Positions 1-9,186 of a DNA stretch of 64,000 bases are shown here, one piece after another. Source of the stretch: an uncultured Oscillospiraceae bacterium (lineage in GTDB: Bacteria > Bacillota > Clostridia > Oscillospirales > Ruminococcaceae). The notes beneath the pieces are model-generated. The model saw nothing but the letters and a program-made list of their open reading frames with translations, was not told where the DNA came from and did no database searches. The DNA lies in assembly GCA_934462925.1 (NCBI GenBank), contig CAKSIT010000006.1:97665-161664 (forward strand), written 5' to 3'. A program made the translations under genes and the position numbers. How positions within the stretch are numbered: the stretch's first letter is position 1; the number at the start of each line of letters is the position of its first letter.

Positions 1-1
1 A

Positions 2-595
2 CAGCAGGCGCAGACCGAAATGCAGCTTGGCGCGCAGGCAGGTCAGGGCAGGGTAAAGGCGGCGTCAGACGAGCTTGAAATGCTCAGAAGCGCTGTAAAG
101 AAGCCCGACGAGGGCGCAGTACGCACCGACGCACCGCTTATGACGGATTCGCCCGTGGTATTCAGGGCGGAAAACGGCAGGACGGTAGAGGTGAAGCCCG
201 CAGAGGCAGCGCAGCAGGTTACCGAAAGGCTCATAGAAACCGCGAAGATAACCGCGCACGAAACGGAATACACCATGACGCTCAACCCCGAGGAGCTTGG
301 CGAGATAACGATAAAGCTCACAAAGGCGGCGGACGGCGCGATTTCCGTGACGATAGCGGCGCAGAACAGCAAAACGCGCGAGCTGCTCGAGCAGAACGGC
401 GCGCTTATGCAGGAGAATCTCCGCGCGAACGGAATGCGGCTTGAAAGCTGGCAGACCGTGAACGAGTCGCAGCAGGAAACCTACGCGCAGGACTACAACG
501 GCAGCAGCAAGAACCCCTATTACCGCAGCGAGAACCCGCAGCCCGAGGAAGGCGCGGAGGACGGCAGCTTTGCGGAAATCATGGCTTCAATGTAA
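2..595 (+). CDS. fliK: Flagellar hook-length control protein FliK, C-terminal part
   Basis: The reading frame is open to the left edge of the window, so this is the 3' end of a longer gene; the first in-window ATG at 20 is internal. About 197 residues are visible. FliK measures hook length during export and switches the secretion apparatus from hook to filament substrates through its C-terminal domain. The segment containing LNPEELGEITIKL, then an Ala/Gln-rich helix with TRELLEQNGALMQENLRANG, matches the conserved Flg_hook C-terminal domain. The end of the protein is acidic and polar. It lies 17 bp upstream of flgD, as expected in clostridial fla operons. Confidence 0.88.
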   Translation, partial: QQAQTEMQLGAQAGQGRVKAASDELEMLRSAVKKPDEGAVRTDAPLMTDSPVVFRAENGRTVEVKPAEAAQQVTERLIETAKITAHETEYTMTLNPEELGEITIKLTKAADGAISVTIAAQNSKTRELLEQNGALMQENLRANGMRLESWQTVNESQQETYAQDYNGSSKNPYYRSENPQPEEGAEDGSFAEIMASM

Positions 596-612
596 GAGAA
601 AGGAGGATAAGC

Positions 613-1545
613 ATGGCAGATACTGTTACAGGCGCTCTGTCGTCGTCGGAGCAGATTAAGGCGAATTACGAAAAGTACGCGGACAAGTTCAAGGACTCCA
701 CAAAGGAGCTTGTAAATTCCGAAACGTTCTTAAGCCTTTTGGTTGCGGAAATGACGAATCAGGACCCGCTCGAGCCTACGAGCAACACCGAGTTCATCAC
801 GCAGATGGCGCAGTTCACGTCGCTGCAGTATGCGCAGGATTCCAGCAAGTATTCGATAGCAAACTACGCTTCGTCCCTTGTTGGCAAGACCGCTACAGGC
901 ACGAAGATGGAAGGCGGAAACCTTGTTACAAAAACAGGCGTGGTAGAGTCCGTTACCAAAAACGGCGACAATTACACCGTTACGATTGACGGCACGGCGT
1001 TTGAGCTTACGGCTGTATCGGCTATTTCGGCAGGCGCTTCAAACGCTACCGGCACAATAACGGGCAGCGCGCTTGGCGACCAGATTTCGCGCGCTTCAAT
1101 GATGGTTGGAATGCTGGCTACGGTAAGCGTTGACAAGGACGGCACGCCGTACATAGATACTGGCATAATCGAGGCGATACAGGTAAAGAACGGCGAAATA
1201 AGCGCTGTTATAAACGGCATTGCTTACAAGCTGACGGATATCATTGAGGTGACCTACGCTACAGCACCCGATAACGGCGATTCTACCGATAAGACGGGCG
1301 GTGCGGACGCTGCGGACAAGGCAGGAGATACGGAGGCTTCCGACAAACCGGGCGAGGCGGGCAGCACCGATAACACGCAGCCCACGGACGATATCGATGA
1401 CGTTACCGAGGAAACGCTCGACGAAATGCTTGGCTACCTTATGGACGAGCTTGACGAGCAGCATGACGTTGAGGAGCAGACAAGCGGGCTTGAACCCGAG
1501 GAATATGCAGAGGACCTGCAGGACGTAACACAGGTTGAGCTTTAA
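613..1545 (+). CDS. flgD: Flagellar hook assembly (cap) protein FlgD
   Basis: FlgD caps the growing hook and is needed for FlgE polymerisation outside the cell. The N-terminal signature is present: ETFLSLLVAEMTNQDPLEP followed by a Gln/Thr-rich helix with FITQMAQFTSLQ (about residues 36-75). A central beta-rich region (about 90-215) fits the FlgD tudor/Fn3-like part. The last ~90 residues form an Asp/Glu/Lys-rich low-complexity tail (repeats of DKTGGADAADKAGD type), longer than in typical FlgD, so the 310-residue protein is on the long side. The start is supported by AAAGGAGGATAA 3-6 bases ahead of the ATG. It sits between fliK and the TIGR02530-type gene. Confidence 0.95.
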   Translation: MADTVTGALSSSEQIKANYEKYADKFKDSTKELVNSETFLSLLVAEMTNQDPLEPTSNTEFITQMAQFTSLQYAQDSSKYSIANYASSLVGKTATGTKMEGGNLVTKTGVVESVTKNGDNYTVTIDGTAFELTAVSAISAGASNATGTITGSALGDQISRASMMVGMLATVSVDKDGTPYIDTGIIEAIQVKNGEISAVINGIAYKLTDIIEVTYATAPDNGDSTDKTGGADAADKAGDTEASDKPGEAGSTDNTQPTDDIDDVTEETLDEMLGYLMDELDEQHDVEEQTSGLEPEEYAEDLQDVTQVEL

Positions 1546-1566
1546 CAGGCACGGAGGCTGAAAACA

Positions 1567-1971
1567 ATGCTGATAAGCGAATATCTTGCACTTCGCAGTC
1601 AGATAAGCGTTACGACAGGCAGCGCGGTTTCACCACAGGCACAGCAGGCAGCGCCCGCGCAGGAGCAGGAGGGCAGTTTTGCCGAAGCGCTTCGCGCAAA
1701 GATAGGGGAAAAGCACGGCGTGGAGTTCTCGAAGCACGCGATACAGCGGCTTGAGGAGCGCAGCATAGACCTATCCGAGGGAGATACCCTTGAACGGCTT
1801 AACAAGGGAGTGGAAATAGCCGCGGACAAGGGCAGCAGCGAAACGCTGGTGCTGGTAGACAGAACAGCGTTTGTTGTGAGCGTTAAGAACAACAGGGTAA
1901 TCACCACCATGTCGAACGAGGATTTGACAGGAAATATTTTTACAAACATCGATTCCACCGTCATAATTTAA
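1567..1971 (+). CDS. Flagellar operon protein, TIGR02530 type
   Basis: A 134-residue protein found in many Firmicutes fla operons between flgD and flgE. The first ~45 residues are Gln/Ala-rich and probably disordered. The conserved part starts at VEFSKHAIQRLEERSIDLSE and continues through a helix and a beta segment with LVLVDRTAFVVSVKNNRVIT, ending in an NIFTNIDSTVII tail typical of the family. The function is not established; the position argues for a role in hook assembly. It is separated from flgD by 21 bp and from flgE by 82 bp, with no promoter seen between. Confidence 0.85.
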   Translation: MLISEYLALRSQISVTTGSAVSPQAQQAAPAQEQEGSFAEALRAKIGEKHGVEFSKHAIQRLEERSIDLSEGDTLERLNKGVEIAADKGSSETLVLVDRTAFVVSVKNNRVITTMSNEDLTGNIFTNIDSTVII

Positions 1972-2053
1972 CGGACGGACCTTTACGGAGTCTGTTCCGC
2001 GGCTGTGAATGAGGCGCGGATACGGGCGGTGAGAACGATATGGAGGTCAATTT

Positions 2054-4036
2054 ATGGTTAAGTCACTTTACTCCGGCGTGTCCGGACTTAAAACCCACCA
2101 AAAGAGAATGGACGTTATCGGCAACAACATTGCCAACGTCAACACAATAGGCTACAAGACCAACGTAGTAACCTTTGCGGACGTTTACTATCAGACCCAG
2201 AAGACCCCGTCGGGCGCGACTTCCTCCCTCGGCGGCGTAAACCCCCGTCAGGTAGGCTACGGCGTTAAGATGAACACCACTACGCCCAATATGTCGCAGT
2301 CGGGCTTTACATATTCCGACAGCATTTACGATATCGCTATAGACGGCGAGGGCTTTATACAGCTTATGGACGGCTCGGGCAACCTGCTTTACACAAGGGC
2401 GGGCGCGTTCTCCCTTGACGACCAGGGCTACCTTGTAAACGCTTCGGGCTACCATGTTCTCGGTATCTCGGGCGACAGCGAGGGGCAGCCTGCGGGCAGC
2501 GAGATAATCCGCTTCGTTCTGCCCGAAACGCAGGCTAACACATCTTCCGCTACAAAGAAGATAAACGGCGTAAACGTTACGGTTTCCATGTCCGCGCCGT
2601 CAGATGTTTCGGATATGTCGGTTACGTTCACCAACAGCCAGTACCCCTACGCTACGTATTCGGGCGGTATCCTCAACATATTCATGAACATGGACGACCA
2701 GTACAACTCCGAGGCGGACTTCCAGAACGCTATCAAGGAAGCGCTCACCGCAGGCGGCGTAACGCTCCCCGACGACCTTGAGCTGAACTTTGAGTTCGAG
2801 ACCGTTCCCGACGCGCCCGAGGCCGTAATCGCAAAGAACTCCATTGACTCGTGGAAGTTCACGACAAAGTCGGCTACCTGCGACATTTACACCAAGTACA
2901 CCTACACCGATTCCGACGGCGCAACATCTACCAAGAGCGCGCGCATGGCGTTCTCCAGCCCCGACAATACGCGCACGGATACGGTAGAAGTAACCTACAA
3001 CGCAGGCGCTACGGACGATGTAACGATAACCGCTGCGCCCACCGCCGCTGCAGCCGGCGCATGGCAGATTGAAGTAGGTCCGAACGCTTCTGCGGAGAAG
3101 ATAAACAAGGCGATAAACAAATACATACAGGACCAGCTTGAAGCAACGCCGAGCGTTGAAGTACCCAAGCTCACCTGCACCACGTTCGTGCTTCCCGAGG
3201 CGGGCGGCACGCCCGACAACCGTCAGGCGGCGTTTGACGCGTTCGGCACTGCCCTTACAATGAAGCTTCAGGGCAACCCCGAGGACACTCCCGGCACAAT
3301 GGGCGTTTCCATTGACGCGAAAATAGCGGGCGCATACGCAAACAACTACAAGATAACCTTTGCATATTCCGGCAGCTACGACAACACAAAGGCTGTATGG
3401 GACGAGAACAACCTTACCATCACCGTGTGCAACAACTCCACCCTCGCCGACATACAGGCTGCGGTTACCGCGGCTGCGAACGGCGACGAGAAGAAAATGC
3501 TCCAGATAACGGGCATGGCAGGTCTTGGCGGCATGAACGCCGCGCAGAGAAAGGCGCTTTTCGAGGGCAACCCCGCGCTTTCGCTCGGCGGCGGCGAGGA
3601 CAGCTTCTTTACGGCTGTTGCAAAGAGCCTTTCAACGTTCAACCTTACAAACGGCAGAACGGGTTCTGCGCAGACCGTTAAGGACCTTGAGGACGTTACC
3701 ATTCAGAACGACGGTACGATAATCGGTACGCACGCGATACTCGGGCGCATAACGCTCGGCAGAATCGACCTTGCAACATTCGACAACCCGAACGGCCTGC
3801 TTGCAATGGGCGGCACGAACTTTGCGGAAACCGTATCTTCGGGCGCGGCTAAGATAGGCATTCCCGGCAGCACGGGTACGGGCGCGGTAATAAGCGGCGC
3901 GCTTGAAATGTCGAACGTTGACCTTTCTCAGGAGTTTACGGACATGATAACCACGCAGAGAGGCTATCAGGCGAACTCCAGAGTTATCACAACATCGGAT
4001 ACAATGCTTGAGGAGCTTCTGAGCCTTAAGCGCTGA
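2054..4036 (+). CDS. flgE: Flagellar hook protein FlgE
   Basis: FlgE is the structural subunit of the hook. The N-terminal rod/hook signature reads LYSGVSGLKTHQKRMDVIGN then NIANVNTIGYK, followed by a flexible D0/D1 linker. The C-terminal helix SNVDLSQEFTDMITTQRGYQ with ANSRVITTSDTMLEELLSLK is the matching D0 segment. At 660 residues it is much larger than the ~400-residue enterobacterial FlgE; residues ~150-560 form a large Thr/Ala/Asn-rich insertion of beta character, which would lie on the outer hook surface (D2/D3). RBS TGGAGGT lies 7 bases before the ATG. Two GC-rich hairpins follow the stop (about 4043-4108) before flbD. Confidence 0.96.
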   Translation: MVKSLYSGVSGLKTHQKRMDVIGNNIANVNTIGYKTNVVTFADVYYQTQKTPSGATSSLGGVNPRQVGYGVKMNTTTPNMSQSGFTYSDSIYDIAIDGEGFIQLMDGSGNLLYTRAGAFSLDDQGYLVNASGYHVLGISGDSEGQPAGSEIIRFVLPETQANTSSATKKINGVNVTVSMSAPSDVSDMSVTFTNSQYPYATYSGGILNIFMNMDDQYNSEADFQNAIKEALTAGGVTLPDDLELNFEFETVPDAPEAVIAKNSIDSWKFTTKSATCDIYTKYTYTDSDGATSTKSARMAFSSPDNTRTDTVEVTYNAGATDDVTITAAPTAAAAGAWQIEVGPNASAEKINKAINKYIQDQLEATPSVEVPKLTCTTFVLPEAGGTPDNRQAAFDAFGTALTMKLQGNPEDTPGTMGVSIDAKIAGAYANNYKITFAYSGSYDNTKAVWDENNLTITVCNNSTLADIQAAVTAAANGDEKKMLQITGMAGLGGMNAAQRKALFEGNPALSLGGGEDSFFTAVAKSLSTFNLTNGRTGSAQTVKDLEDVTIQNDGTIIGTHAILGRITLGRIDLATFDNPNGLLAMGGTNFAETVSSGAAKIGIPGSTGTGAVISGALEMSNVDLSQEFTDMITTQRGYQANSRVITTSDTMLEELLSLKR

Positions 4037-4118
4037 TAACGCGTTTTCCGCCGCAGGGCGGCAGCGGCATACTGCGGGGCGGTTTCGCCCCGCGGCATGA
4101 GGCCGCAGGAGGTATTGT

Positions 4119-4337
4119 ATGATAAGACTTACAAGGCTTGACGGAAAGGAATTTCTGTTAAACGAGCATCTTATAGAAACCGTTTCGGAAACGCCCGACA
4201 CGGTGATAATGCTCTCAAACGGACACAGTATAATCGTGCGCGAAAGCATGAACGAGATAACCACACGAATCATCGAATACAACAGGCTGCGCCGCAGGGC
4301 AGTGTTCAAAAACCGCAGCGAAAAGCCTTTGACATAA
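4119..4337 (+). CDS. flbD: Flagellar protein FlbD/SwrD family
   Basis: A 72-residue protein beginning MIRLTRLDGKEFLLNEHLIE and continuing ETVSETPDTVIMLSNGHSII, the full FlbD (SwrD) family pattern. In Bacillus subtilis the homologue SwrD raises flagellar motor torque. It has no membrane segment or signal. It lies in the standard place directly before motA, preceded by a strong GCAGGAGG site 8 bases ahead of the ATG. About 100 bp separate it from motA and contain a GC-rich inverted repeat, so partial transcript attenuation there is possible. Confidence 0.92.
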   Translation: MIRLTRLDGKEFLLNEHLIETVSETPDTVIMLSNGHSIIVRESMNEITTRIIEYNRLRRRAVFKNRSEKPLT

Positions 4338-4439
4338 CTGCTTCTTCCAAACAGGGCGGCGCACGTCACGGACGGCACGCGCCGATAGCAGCGCCCCGAG
4401 GGGCATTCCGACTAAAAAATAAAAAGCGAGGGATATGTT

Positions 4440-5207
4440 TTGAATTTTTCACTTATTATCGGCTGGGTGTCGGCGTTTGCACTGATAATCTACGGTATTC
4501 TCAGTTCCGGCGAATTAGGCTCGTTCCTTGACCCGTCGTCGTTTGCTATTACCTGCGGCGGTACGTTCGCGTGCCTTATAGCGTCGTTCCCGTTCTCTTA
4601 CCTTGCAAAAGTACCCAAGCGTATAGGTATGGCGTTCTTCCCCAAGAAGTACGACCCCATGAAGTACATACAGGAGATAGTTGACTACGCGCAGATTGCC
4701 CGCTCGAGAGGTCTGCTTGCGCTTGAAGAAAGCGCCAACCAGTGCCAAGACCCCTTTATGAAGCAGAGCCTTATGCTTATCGTAGACTCCAACGACCCCG
4801 ACAAGGTGCGCGCAATGCTCGACGACTCCATAAGCTTTATGGTGGACAGACACGACGGCGGCAGGGCGTTCTTTGACAGAGGCGTTGCGCTCTTTCCCGC
4901 ATTCGGAATGCTCGGTACGCTTATCGGTCTTATAAACATGCTTGCGGGCATGAGCGAGGACCAGAGCAAGCTTGCCGTAGGTATGGCGCAGGCGCTTATC
5001 ACAACGTTCTACGGCTCGCTGTTTGCGAACGTTCTGTTCGCCCCGATAAGCACCGCGCTTAAGAACTCGCACGACGACGAGCTGCTGTGTATGCAGATAA
5101 TCGAGGAGGGCGTGCTTTCCATAGCGACAGGTTCTAACCCGAGATATATACAGGAAAAGCTGGAATTTATGCTCCCGAAGACGCAGAAGGGAAAAAAGAG
5201 TTCCTGA
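4440..5207 (+). CDS. motA: Flagellar motor stator protein MotA
   Basis: MotA forms the ring of the proton (or sodium) driven stator around MotB. The 255-residue length and four hydrophobic segments (about residues 3-20, 30-50, 148-170, 180-200) fit the family. The conserved cytoplasmic loop and the third helix with FPAFGMLGTLIGLINML contain the critical proline. The start is a TTG with GCGAGGGAT upstream; no ATG in frame fits the N-terminus better. It is followed by a 121-bp gap holding a promoter ahead of motB, unlike the tight motA-motB coupling usual elsewhere. Confidence 0.95.
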   Translation: MNFSLIIGWVSAFALIIYGILSSGELGSFLDPSSFAITCGGTFACLIASFPFSYLAKVPKRIGMAFFPKKYDPMKYIQEIVDYAQIARSRGLLALEESANQCQDPFMKQSLMLIVDSNDPDKVRAMLDDSISFMVDRHDGGRAFFDRGVALFPAFGMLGTLIGLINMLAGMSEDQSKLAVGMAQALITTFYGSLFANVLFAPISTALKNSHDDELLCMQIIEEGVLSIATGSNPRYIQEKLEFMLPKTQKGKKSS

Positions 5208-5244
5208 CGAAAATAGATTTTTTTGTAAAAATGCAAAAAAGTAT

Positions 5245-5273
5245 TTGCAAATTTCAGCGTAATATGGTACAAT
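5245..5273 (+). promoter_or_regulatory. Sigma-A-type promoter upstream of motB
   Basis: TTGCAA (5245-5250), a 17-bp spacer and TACAAT (5268-5273) lie 55 bp before the motB start, in an AT-rich stretch unlike the rest of the operon. It would allow motB and the downstream switch genes to be transcribed independently of the upstream hook genes. Confidence 0.7.
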
Positions 5274-5328
5274 ATAAGATGGCTGATAAATATGAAAGCA
5301 TGAAAATCCCGAGGGGAGGTATCTGTCA

Positions 5329-6369
5329 ATGGCAAAGCTTGTAAAAAAGCCCGCGGAGGACCACAGTAACGACTGGCTAAACACGTATGCGGACATGGTT
5401 ACGCTGCTGCTTACGTTCTTTGTTATGCTGTACGCCTCTTCAAGTATCGACTCCCAGAAATGGCAGTACATATATCAGGCGTTCACCTCTAAGGGTAAGT
5501 ATCTCAACGAGTATGTGGATTCGCCCGACCCCAACGCAGAGGAGGGCGACGGCGTAAACGACGACGAGCGCCAAACCGACGGCGGCGACGGAATACTCCC
5601 GCAGAGCTTTGACAGGCTGTACGTGTATCTCGCAAACTACGTGAGCGAGAACAACCTTGAGCAGTCCGTTGCGGTAGAGCAGGGCGCGGCTCATATTACA
5701 ATAAGGTTCAGCGACAGCGTGTTCTTCGAGCCGAACAGCTCGGTGCTTACCTCGCAGGGCAGAAAGATGATAAGCGACATAGGCCCGGGACTGCGCGCGG
5801 TGCAGGATTCGATACAGACCTGCACGGTGAGCGGCCACACGGCGGGCGGCGTTATTTCCCCCGTGAACGACTGGGCGCTTTCCGCGGGCAGAGCGGTAAG
5901 CGTTGTGAACTACATGGAGTACCGCACGTTCCTGCCGACTGAAAAGTTTATCGTAAAGGGCTGCGGTCCTAACCAGCCGCTGGAGGACAACTCCACCGAG
6001 GAGGGCAGGGCGAAGAACCGCCGCGTGGAGCTTACGTTCCTAAAGAGCGACCTTGACACAACAGACCCGAAGGTGGTTCAGGATATCCTTGAACACGACC
6101 TTGGCATAAAGACGGAGCAGTACGACCCCGACAGCATAAACAAGGACGCCGACAGGCTTCCGCCCGATTCTGCGCAGAACATAATCAACTCGATAAACGA
6201 GCTGTTCCCCGACACGGAATCGACGACGTCGGGCTACGCAGGACCGTCGCTTGGCGACTTCAGCAGCTTTGTGTATGACAAGGGCGACAGCTCGAGCGCA
6301 GCCGAGGGCGGCGCTTCGGACAGCGGCGCTGAGGGCGCTTCGGACGCGCAGAGCGGCGCGGAGCAGTAA
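5329..6369 (+). CDS. motB: Flagellar motor stator protein MotB
   Basis: MotB is the peptidoglycan-anchored stator subunit that carries the ion-binding aspartate. The single membrane helix follows NDWLNTYADMVTLLLTFFVM; Asp22 in this segment is the expected ion-binding residue. A plug/linker and then an OmpA-like domain (about residues 115-235) follow, with FSDSVFFEPNSSVL, the glycan-binding region and EEGRAKNRRVELTF. The C-terminus carries ~100 extra residues rich in Ser, Asp and Ala, beyond the usual MotB end. AGGGGAGGTATC precedes the ATG. fliL, often next in such operons, is missing: fliM starts 36 bp downstream. Confidence 0.95.
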   Translation: MAKLVKKPAEDHSNDWLNTYADMVTLLLTFFVMLYASSSIDSQKWQYIYQAFTSKGKYLNEYVDSPDPNAEEGDGVNDDERQTDGGDGILPQSFDRLYVYLANYVSENNLEQSVAVEQGAAHITIRFSDSVFFEPNSSVLTSQGRKMISDIGPGLRAVQDSIQTCTVSGHTAGGVISPVNDWALSAGRAVSVVNYMEYRTFLPTEKFIVKGCGPNQPLEDNSTEEGRAKNRRVELTFLKSDLDTTDPKVVQDILEHDLGIKTEQYDPDSINKDADRLPPDSAQNIINSINELFPDTESTTSGYAGPSLGDFSSFVYDKGDSSSAAEGGASDSGAEGASDAQSGAEQ

Positions 6370-6405
6370 CGCTATGAAAGAAGTTAAAATGAGGGGAGAT
6401 ATCTG

Positions 6406-7395
6406 ATGGCTGACGTTCTGACGCAGGCGCAAATAGATGAAATGCTTAAAAGCGTCGCAATGGGCGGAACGCTCAATGCACCGCAGCAGGAGGAAACAAA
6501 GGTCAAGGAATATGATTTCCGCGCCCCCAAGAAGTTCACGAGAGAGCAGATAAAGGTTCTCGACAGCATATTTGAAAATTATGCCAGACTTCTTTCCTCC
6601 TATCTCACAGGTCTGTTAAGACTGTATTGCAGCGTAACGCTCGTCAATATAGAGGAGCAGAGGTACAGCGAGTTTAACAACGCGCTGCCCGACTATGTTA
6701 TGATGGGCATGGTGGACATGGGCATCGTCAACGATGAGGTAAGCGAAACAAACGTCATCGTTCAGGTGTCTAACCCCATAACCTACACCATGATAGACAG
6801 GCTTTTGGGCGGCAAGGGCGAATACCGCGATGTAAGCCGCGATTTCACCGAGATAGAGATAACGATAATGACCGACGTTATGAAGTCGTTCGCAGCGCTT
6901 CTCAAAGACCCGTGGCTCACGCATATCGAGCTTGAACCGAAGCTTATCGGAATCGAAACGAACTCGCGCGTGGTGCAGACCATAGGTCACGAGGACACGG
7001 TAATAATCGTAGCGCTCGAGGTGGAAATAAACACCGTAAAATCGATAATCTCCGTATGTATCCCCGCGATAAATCTCGACGAGATAATGGGCAAGTTCAT
7101 ACCGCGCTACACAGGCACGCGCAGGAGAACGGACGCCGCACGCGAGCAGGAGCGCCGCGACAGCATTCTCGGCGGCATTACCGACACCGACCTTACGATA
7201 AGGGCGGTACTCGGCACGATAAACCTTGACCTGTACGAGGTACTCACGCTTCAGGTGAACGACGTTATCCCGCTTGGCAAGCCGATAAGTTCCAACATCA
7301 CCGTAAAGGTCGGCGAGACCGACTGGTGCGACGGCAAGCTCGGAACGTTCAACAATAAAAAGGCAATTATGATAGATAATTTCATTGAGAATTGA
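6406..7395 (+). CDS. fliM: Flagellar motor switch protein FliM
   Basis: FliM is the middle part of the C-ring and binds phosphorylated CheY through its extreme N-terminus. That peptide is present here as DVLTQAQIDEMLKSV (residues 3-17). The middle CheC-like domain and the C-terminal SpoA domain (about 255-325, with VLGTINLDLYEVLTLQVNDV) are in order. The length of 329 residues is normal. GGGGAGATATC precedes the ATG. The stop codon is 13 bp before the preferred fliY start. Confidence 0.97.
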   Translation: MADVLTQAQIDEMLKSVAMGGTLNAPQQEETKVKEYDFRAPKKFTREQIKVLDSIFENYARLLSSYLTGLLRLYCSVTLVNIEEQRYSEFNNALPDYVMMGMVDMGIVNDEVSETNVIVQVSNPITYTMIDRLLGGKGEYRDVSRDFTEIEITIMTDVMKSFAALLKDPWLTHIELEPKLIGIETNSRVVQTIGHEDTVIIVALEVEINTVKSIISVCIPAINLDEIMGKFIPRYTGTRRRTDAAREQERRDSILGGITDTDLTIRAVLGTINLDLYEVLTLQVNDVIPLGKPISSNITVKVGETDWCDGKLGTFNNKKAIMIDNFIEN

Positions 7396-7408
7396 GGTAC
7401 AAAGACAG

Positions 7409-8605
7409 ATGGCTAATGAAAAGGATGCAAATGTCGAGTTCAGCTCTTACGAAATCGACGCCGTAGGAGAAATACTGAATATCAGCATGGGCTCGGCGGC
7501 GACGGCAGTGTCTGAGCTTCTCAACGCAAAGGTCTGGATAACCACCCCAAAGGTAAAGGTTGTAAAGGTATCTGAGCTTAACTACAAGAACCTTGAGCCT
7601 GCTATCTGCGTTAAGATTGTTTATGTTGCAGGCATAAAGGGTCTTAACATGATGATACTCAAGCAGGACGACGTTCAGCTGATACTCAACCAGCTGCTCG
7701 GCAACCCGCTGGTGATATCCCCCGACTTCAAGTTTGACGAGCTGAACATAAGCGCCGTAAGCGAGGTAATGAACCAGATGATGGGCGCTTCTGCGACCGC
7801 GCTGTCAGACCTGCTGGGCGTTACGGTTGATATCTCGACTCCCACGCCTTACATAATCAACGAAACGAATTTCGGCGAGCTTTGCGAGATGGAACCCGAC
7901 GAAACGGTAGTTGCGGTAAACTTCAGCCTTACCGTAGACGGCGTTATGAGCAGCGAGTTCCTCTCGGTAATGTCCGTTGACCTTGCAAAAACGCTTTCGG
8001 GCAAGATGATAGAGAAGTTCCATGTAGACGAGGGAAAGTCCGCGCAGCAGACTACGCCCGCAACGGCGCAGCCTGCGCCCATGCCCGCTCCCGCGCCTGC
8101 GGCAGAACCCGCGGCAGCCCCCGCGCCCGCGCAGCAGCCCGTGTATGCAGGCGCTCCCGCGCCCGTGCAGCCTATGCCGCAGCCCGCGCCCATGCCCGCA
8201 GGGTATCCGCAGCAGCCATACGGCTATCCCAGCCAGTACGCCGCTTACGGTGCGTACCCGCCGCCCGCGCCGCCTGTAAACGTGCAGAACGCGCAGCTCC
8301 ACCAGTTTGAGGCTATGGACTTCGGCCTGCCGACAGACCAGCAGGACAACCTGAAGCTGCTGATGGGCGTGCCGCTTGAAATAAGCGTGGAGATAGGCAC
8401 GGCGAAGCGCAAGGTAAAGGATATCCTCGAGTTTACGCAGGGAACTATAATCGAGCTTGAGCGTCAGGCGGGCGCGCCCGTAGACGTTGTGGTAAACGGC
8501 AACCTTATAGCCCGCGGCGACGTTGTGGTAATCGACGACAATTTTGCGGTAAGAATAACCGAGATAGTCAAGAATAAAATCATGGACAGTCTCGGCAAGG
8601 AATAA
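7409..8605 (+). CDS. fliY: Flagellar motor switch phosphatase FliY (FliN-type C-terminus)
   Basis: FliY combines a CheC-like CheY-P phosphatase with a FliN domain. Two CheC-type active-site helices are visible: AVGEILNISMGSAATAVS near the N-terminus and AVSEVMNQMMGASATALS about 110 residues later, both with the Glu and Asn needed for dephosphorylation. A Pro/Ala/Gln-rich linker of about 85 residues (roughly 215-300) follows, then a SpoA/FliN domain with LLMGVPLEISVEIG and ARGDVVVIDDNFAVRITEIV. I chose ATG 7409, 11 bp after TTGAGGTA, over an upstream TTG at 7385 that would overlap fliM. Unlike Bacillus FliY it shows no N-terminal CheY-binding peptide. Confidence 0.94.
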   Translation: MANEKDANVEFSSYEIDAVGEILNISMGSAATAVSELLNAKVWITTPKVKVVKVSELNYKNLEPAICVKIVYVAGIKGLNMMILKQDDVQLILNQLLGNPLVISPDFKFDELNISAVSEVMNQMMGASATALSDLLGVTVDISTPTPYIINETNFGELCEMEPDETVVAVNFSLTVDGVMSSEFLSVMSVDLAKTLSGKMIEKFHVDEGKSAQQTTPATAQPAPMPAPAPAAEPAAAPAPAQQPVYAGAPAPVQPMPQPAPMPAGYPQQPYGYPSQYAAYGAYPPPAPPVNVQNAQLHQFEAMDFGLPTDQQDNLKLLMGVPLEISVEIGTAKRKVKDILEFTQGTIIELERQAGAPVDVVVNGNLIARGDVVVIDDNFAVRITEIVKNKIMDSLGKE

Positions 8606-8695
8606 AATATAAGACGGGCGCGAAAAGCGCAACGGACTTAATACTGCCGCAGCATCTGCGGCGCTCAATAACAATCAATTCAAGGAGAAAAAGTT

Positions 8696-9058
8696 ATGGA
8701 CAAGAAGATTCTGCTGGTAGACGACGCTGCGTTTATGAGAATGCTCATTAAAGATGCGCTCACCAAGAACGGTTACACCAACATTCTCGAAGCGGCGGAC
8801 GGCGTTGCAGCGTGCGAGGTTTACAACTCTGAAAAGCCCGACCTTGTTATAATGGATATAACGATGCCCAACAAGACGGGTATCGAGGCGCTCAAGGACA
8901 TCAAGGGCAGCGACCCTATGGCTAAGGTAGTTATGTGCTCCGCTATGGGTCAGGAGGCAATGGTAGTCGAGGCTATAAAGCTCGGCGCGCTTGACTTTAT
9001 CGTAAAGCCGTTCAAGCCCGACAGAATCCTCCAGACGGTAAAGAAGGTTCTCGGCTGA
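8696..9058 (+). CDS. cheY: Chemotaxis response regulator CheY
   Basis: A stand-alone receiver domain of 120 residues. Acidic residues Asp9 and Asp10, phospho-acceptor Asp54 (in LVIMDITMP), Ser82 and Lys104 (in IVKPFKP) are all in the right places. In its phosphorylated state it binds FliM to change rotation bias. CAAGGAGAAAAAG provides a strong RBS. Its kinase CheA is not encoded in the window. Two terminator-like hairpins follow directly (9073-9142). Confidence 0.95.
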   Translation: MDKKILLVDDAAFMRMLIKDALTKNGYTNILEAADGVAACEVYNSEKPDLVIMDITMPNKTGIEALKDIKGSDPMAKVVMCSAMGQEAMVVEAIKLGALDFIVKPFKPDRILQTVKKVLG

Positions 9059-9072
9059 CACTTACACACAAC

Positions 9073-9098
9073 AAGGCGGGAAAAGCTTCCGCCTTTTT
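9073..9098 (+). terminator. Rho-independent terminator after cheY
   Basis: A 7-bp stem AAGGCGG/CCGCCTT with a short loop is followed by five T. It lies inside the fla cluster, between cheY and fliO, and could attenuate expression of the export genes. Confidence 0.7.
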
Positions 9099-9142
9099 GG
9101 CAATGCCGTACTTTGCACGCGGTATTGCCAAAAGTGTTTTTT
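9097..9142 (+). terminator. Second tandem hairpin between cheY and fliO
   Basis: A 12-bp stem (TTGGCAATGCCG paired with CGGTATTGCCAA, one G-T pair) begins in the T-run of the preceding terminator. A T-run (9137-9142) lies a few bases after the stem. It may act as a second terminator or as part of an attenuator. Confidence 0.5.
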
Positions 9143-9186
9143 ATGCGCGTTATTTTAGCGGCAAACTGTGAGAAGGGGGCGTTCGG

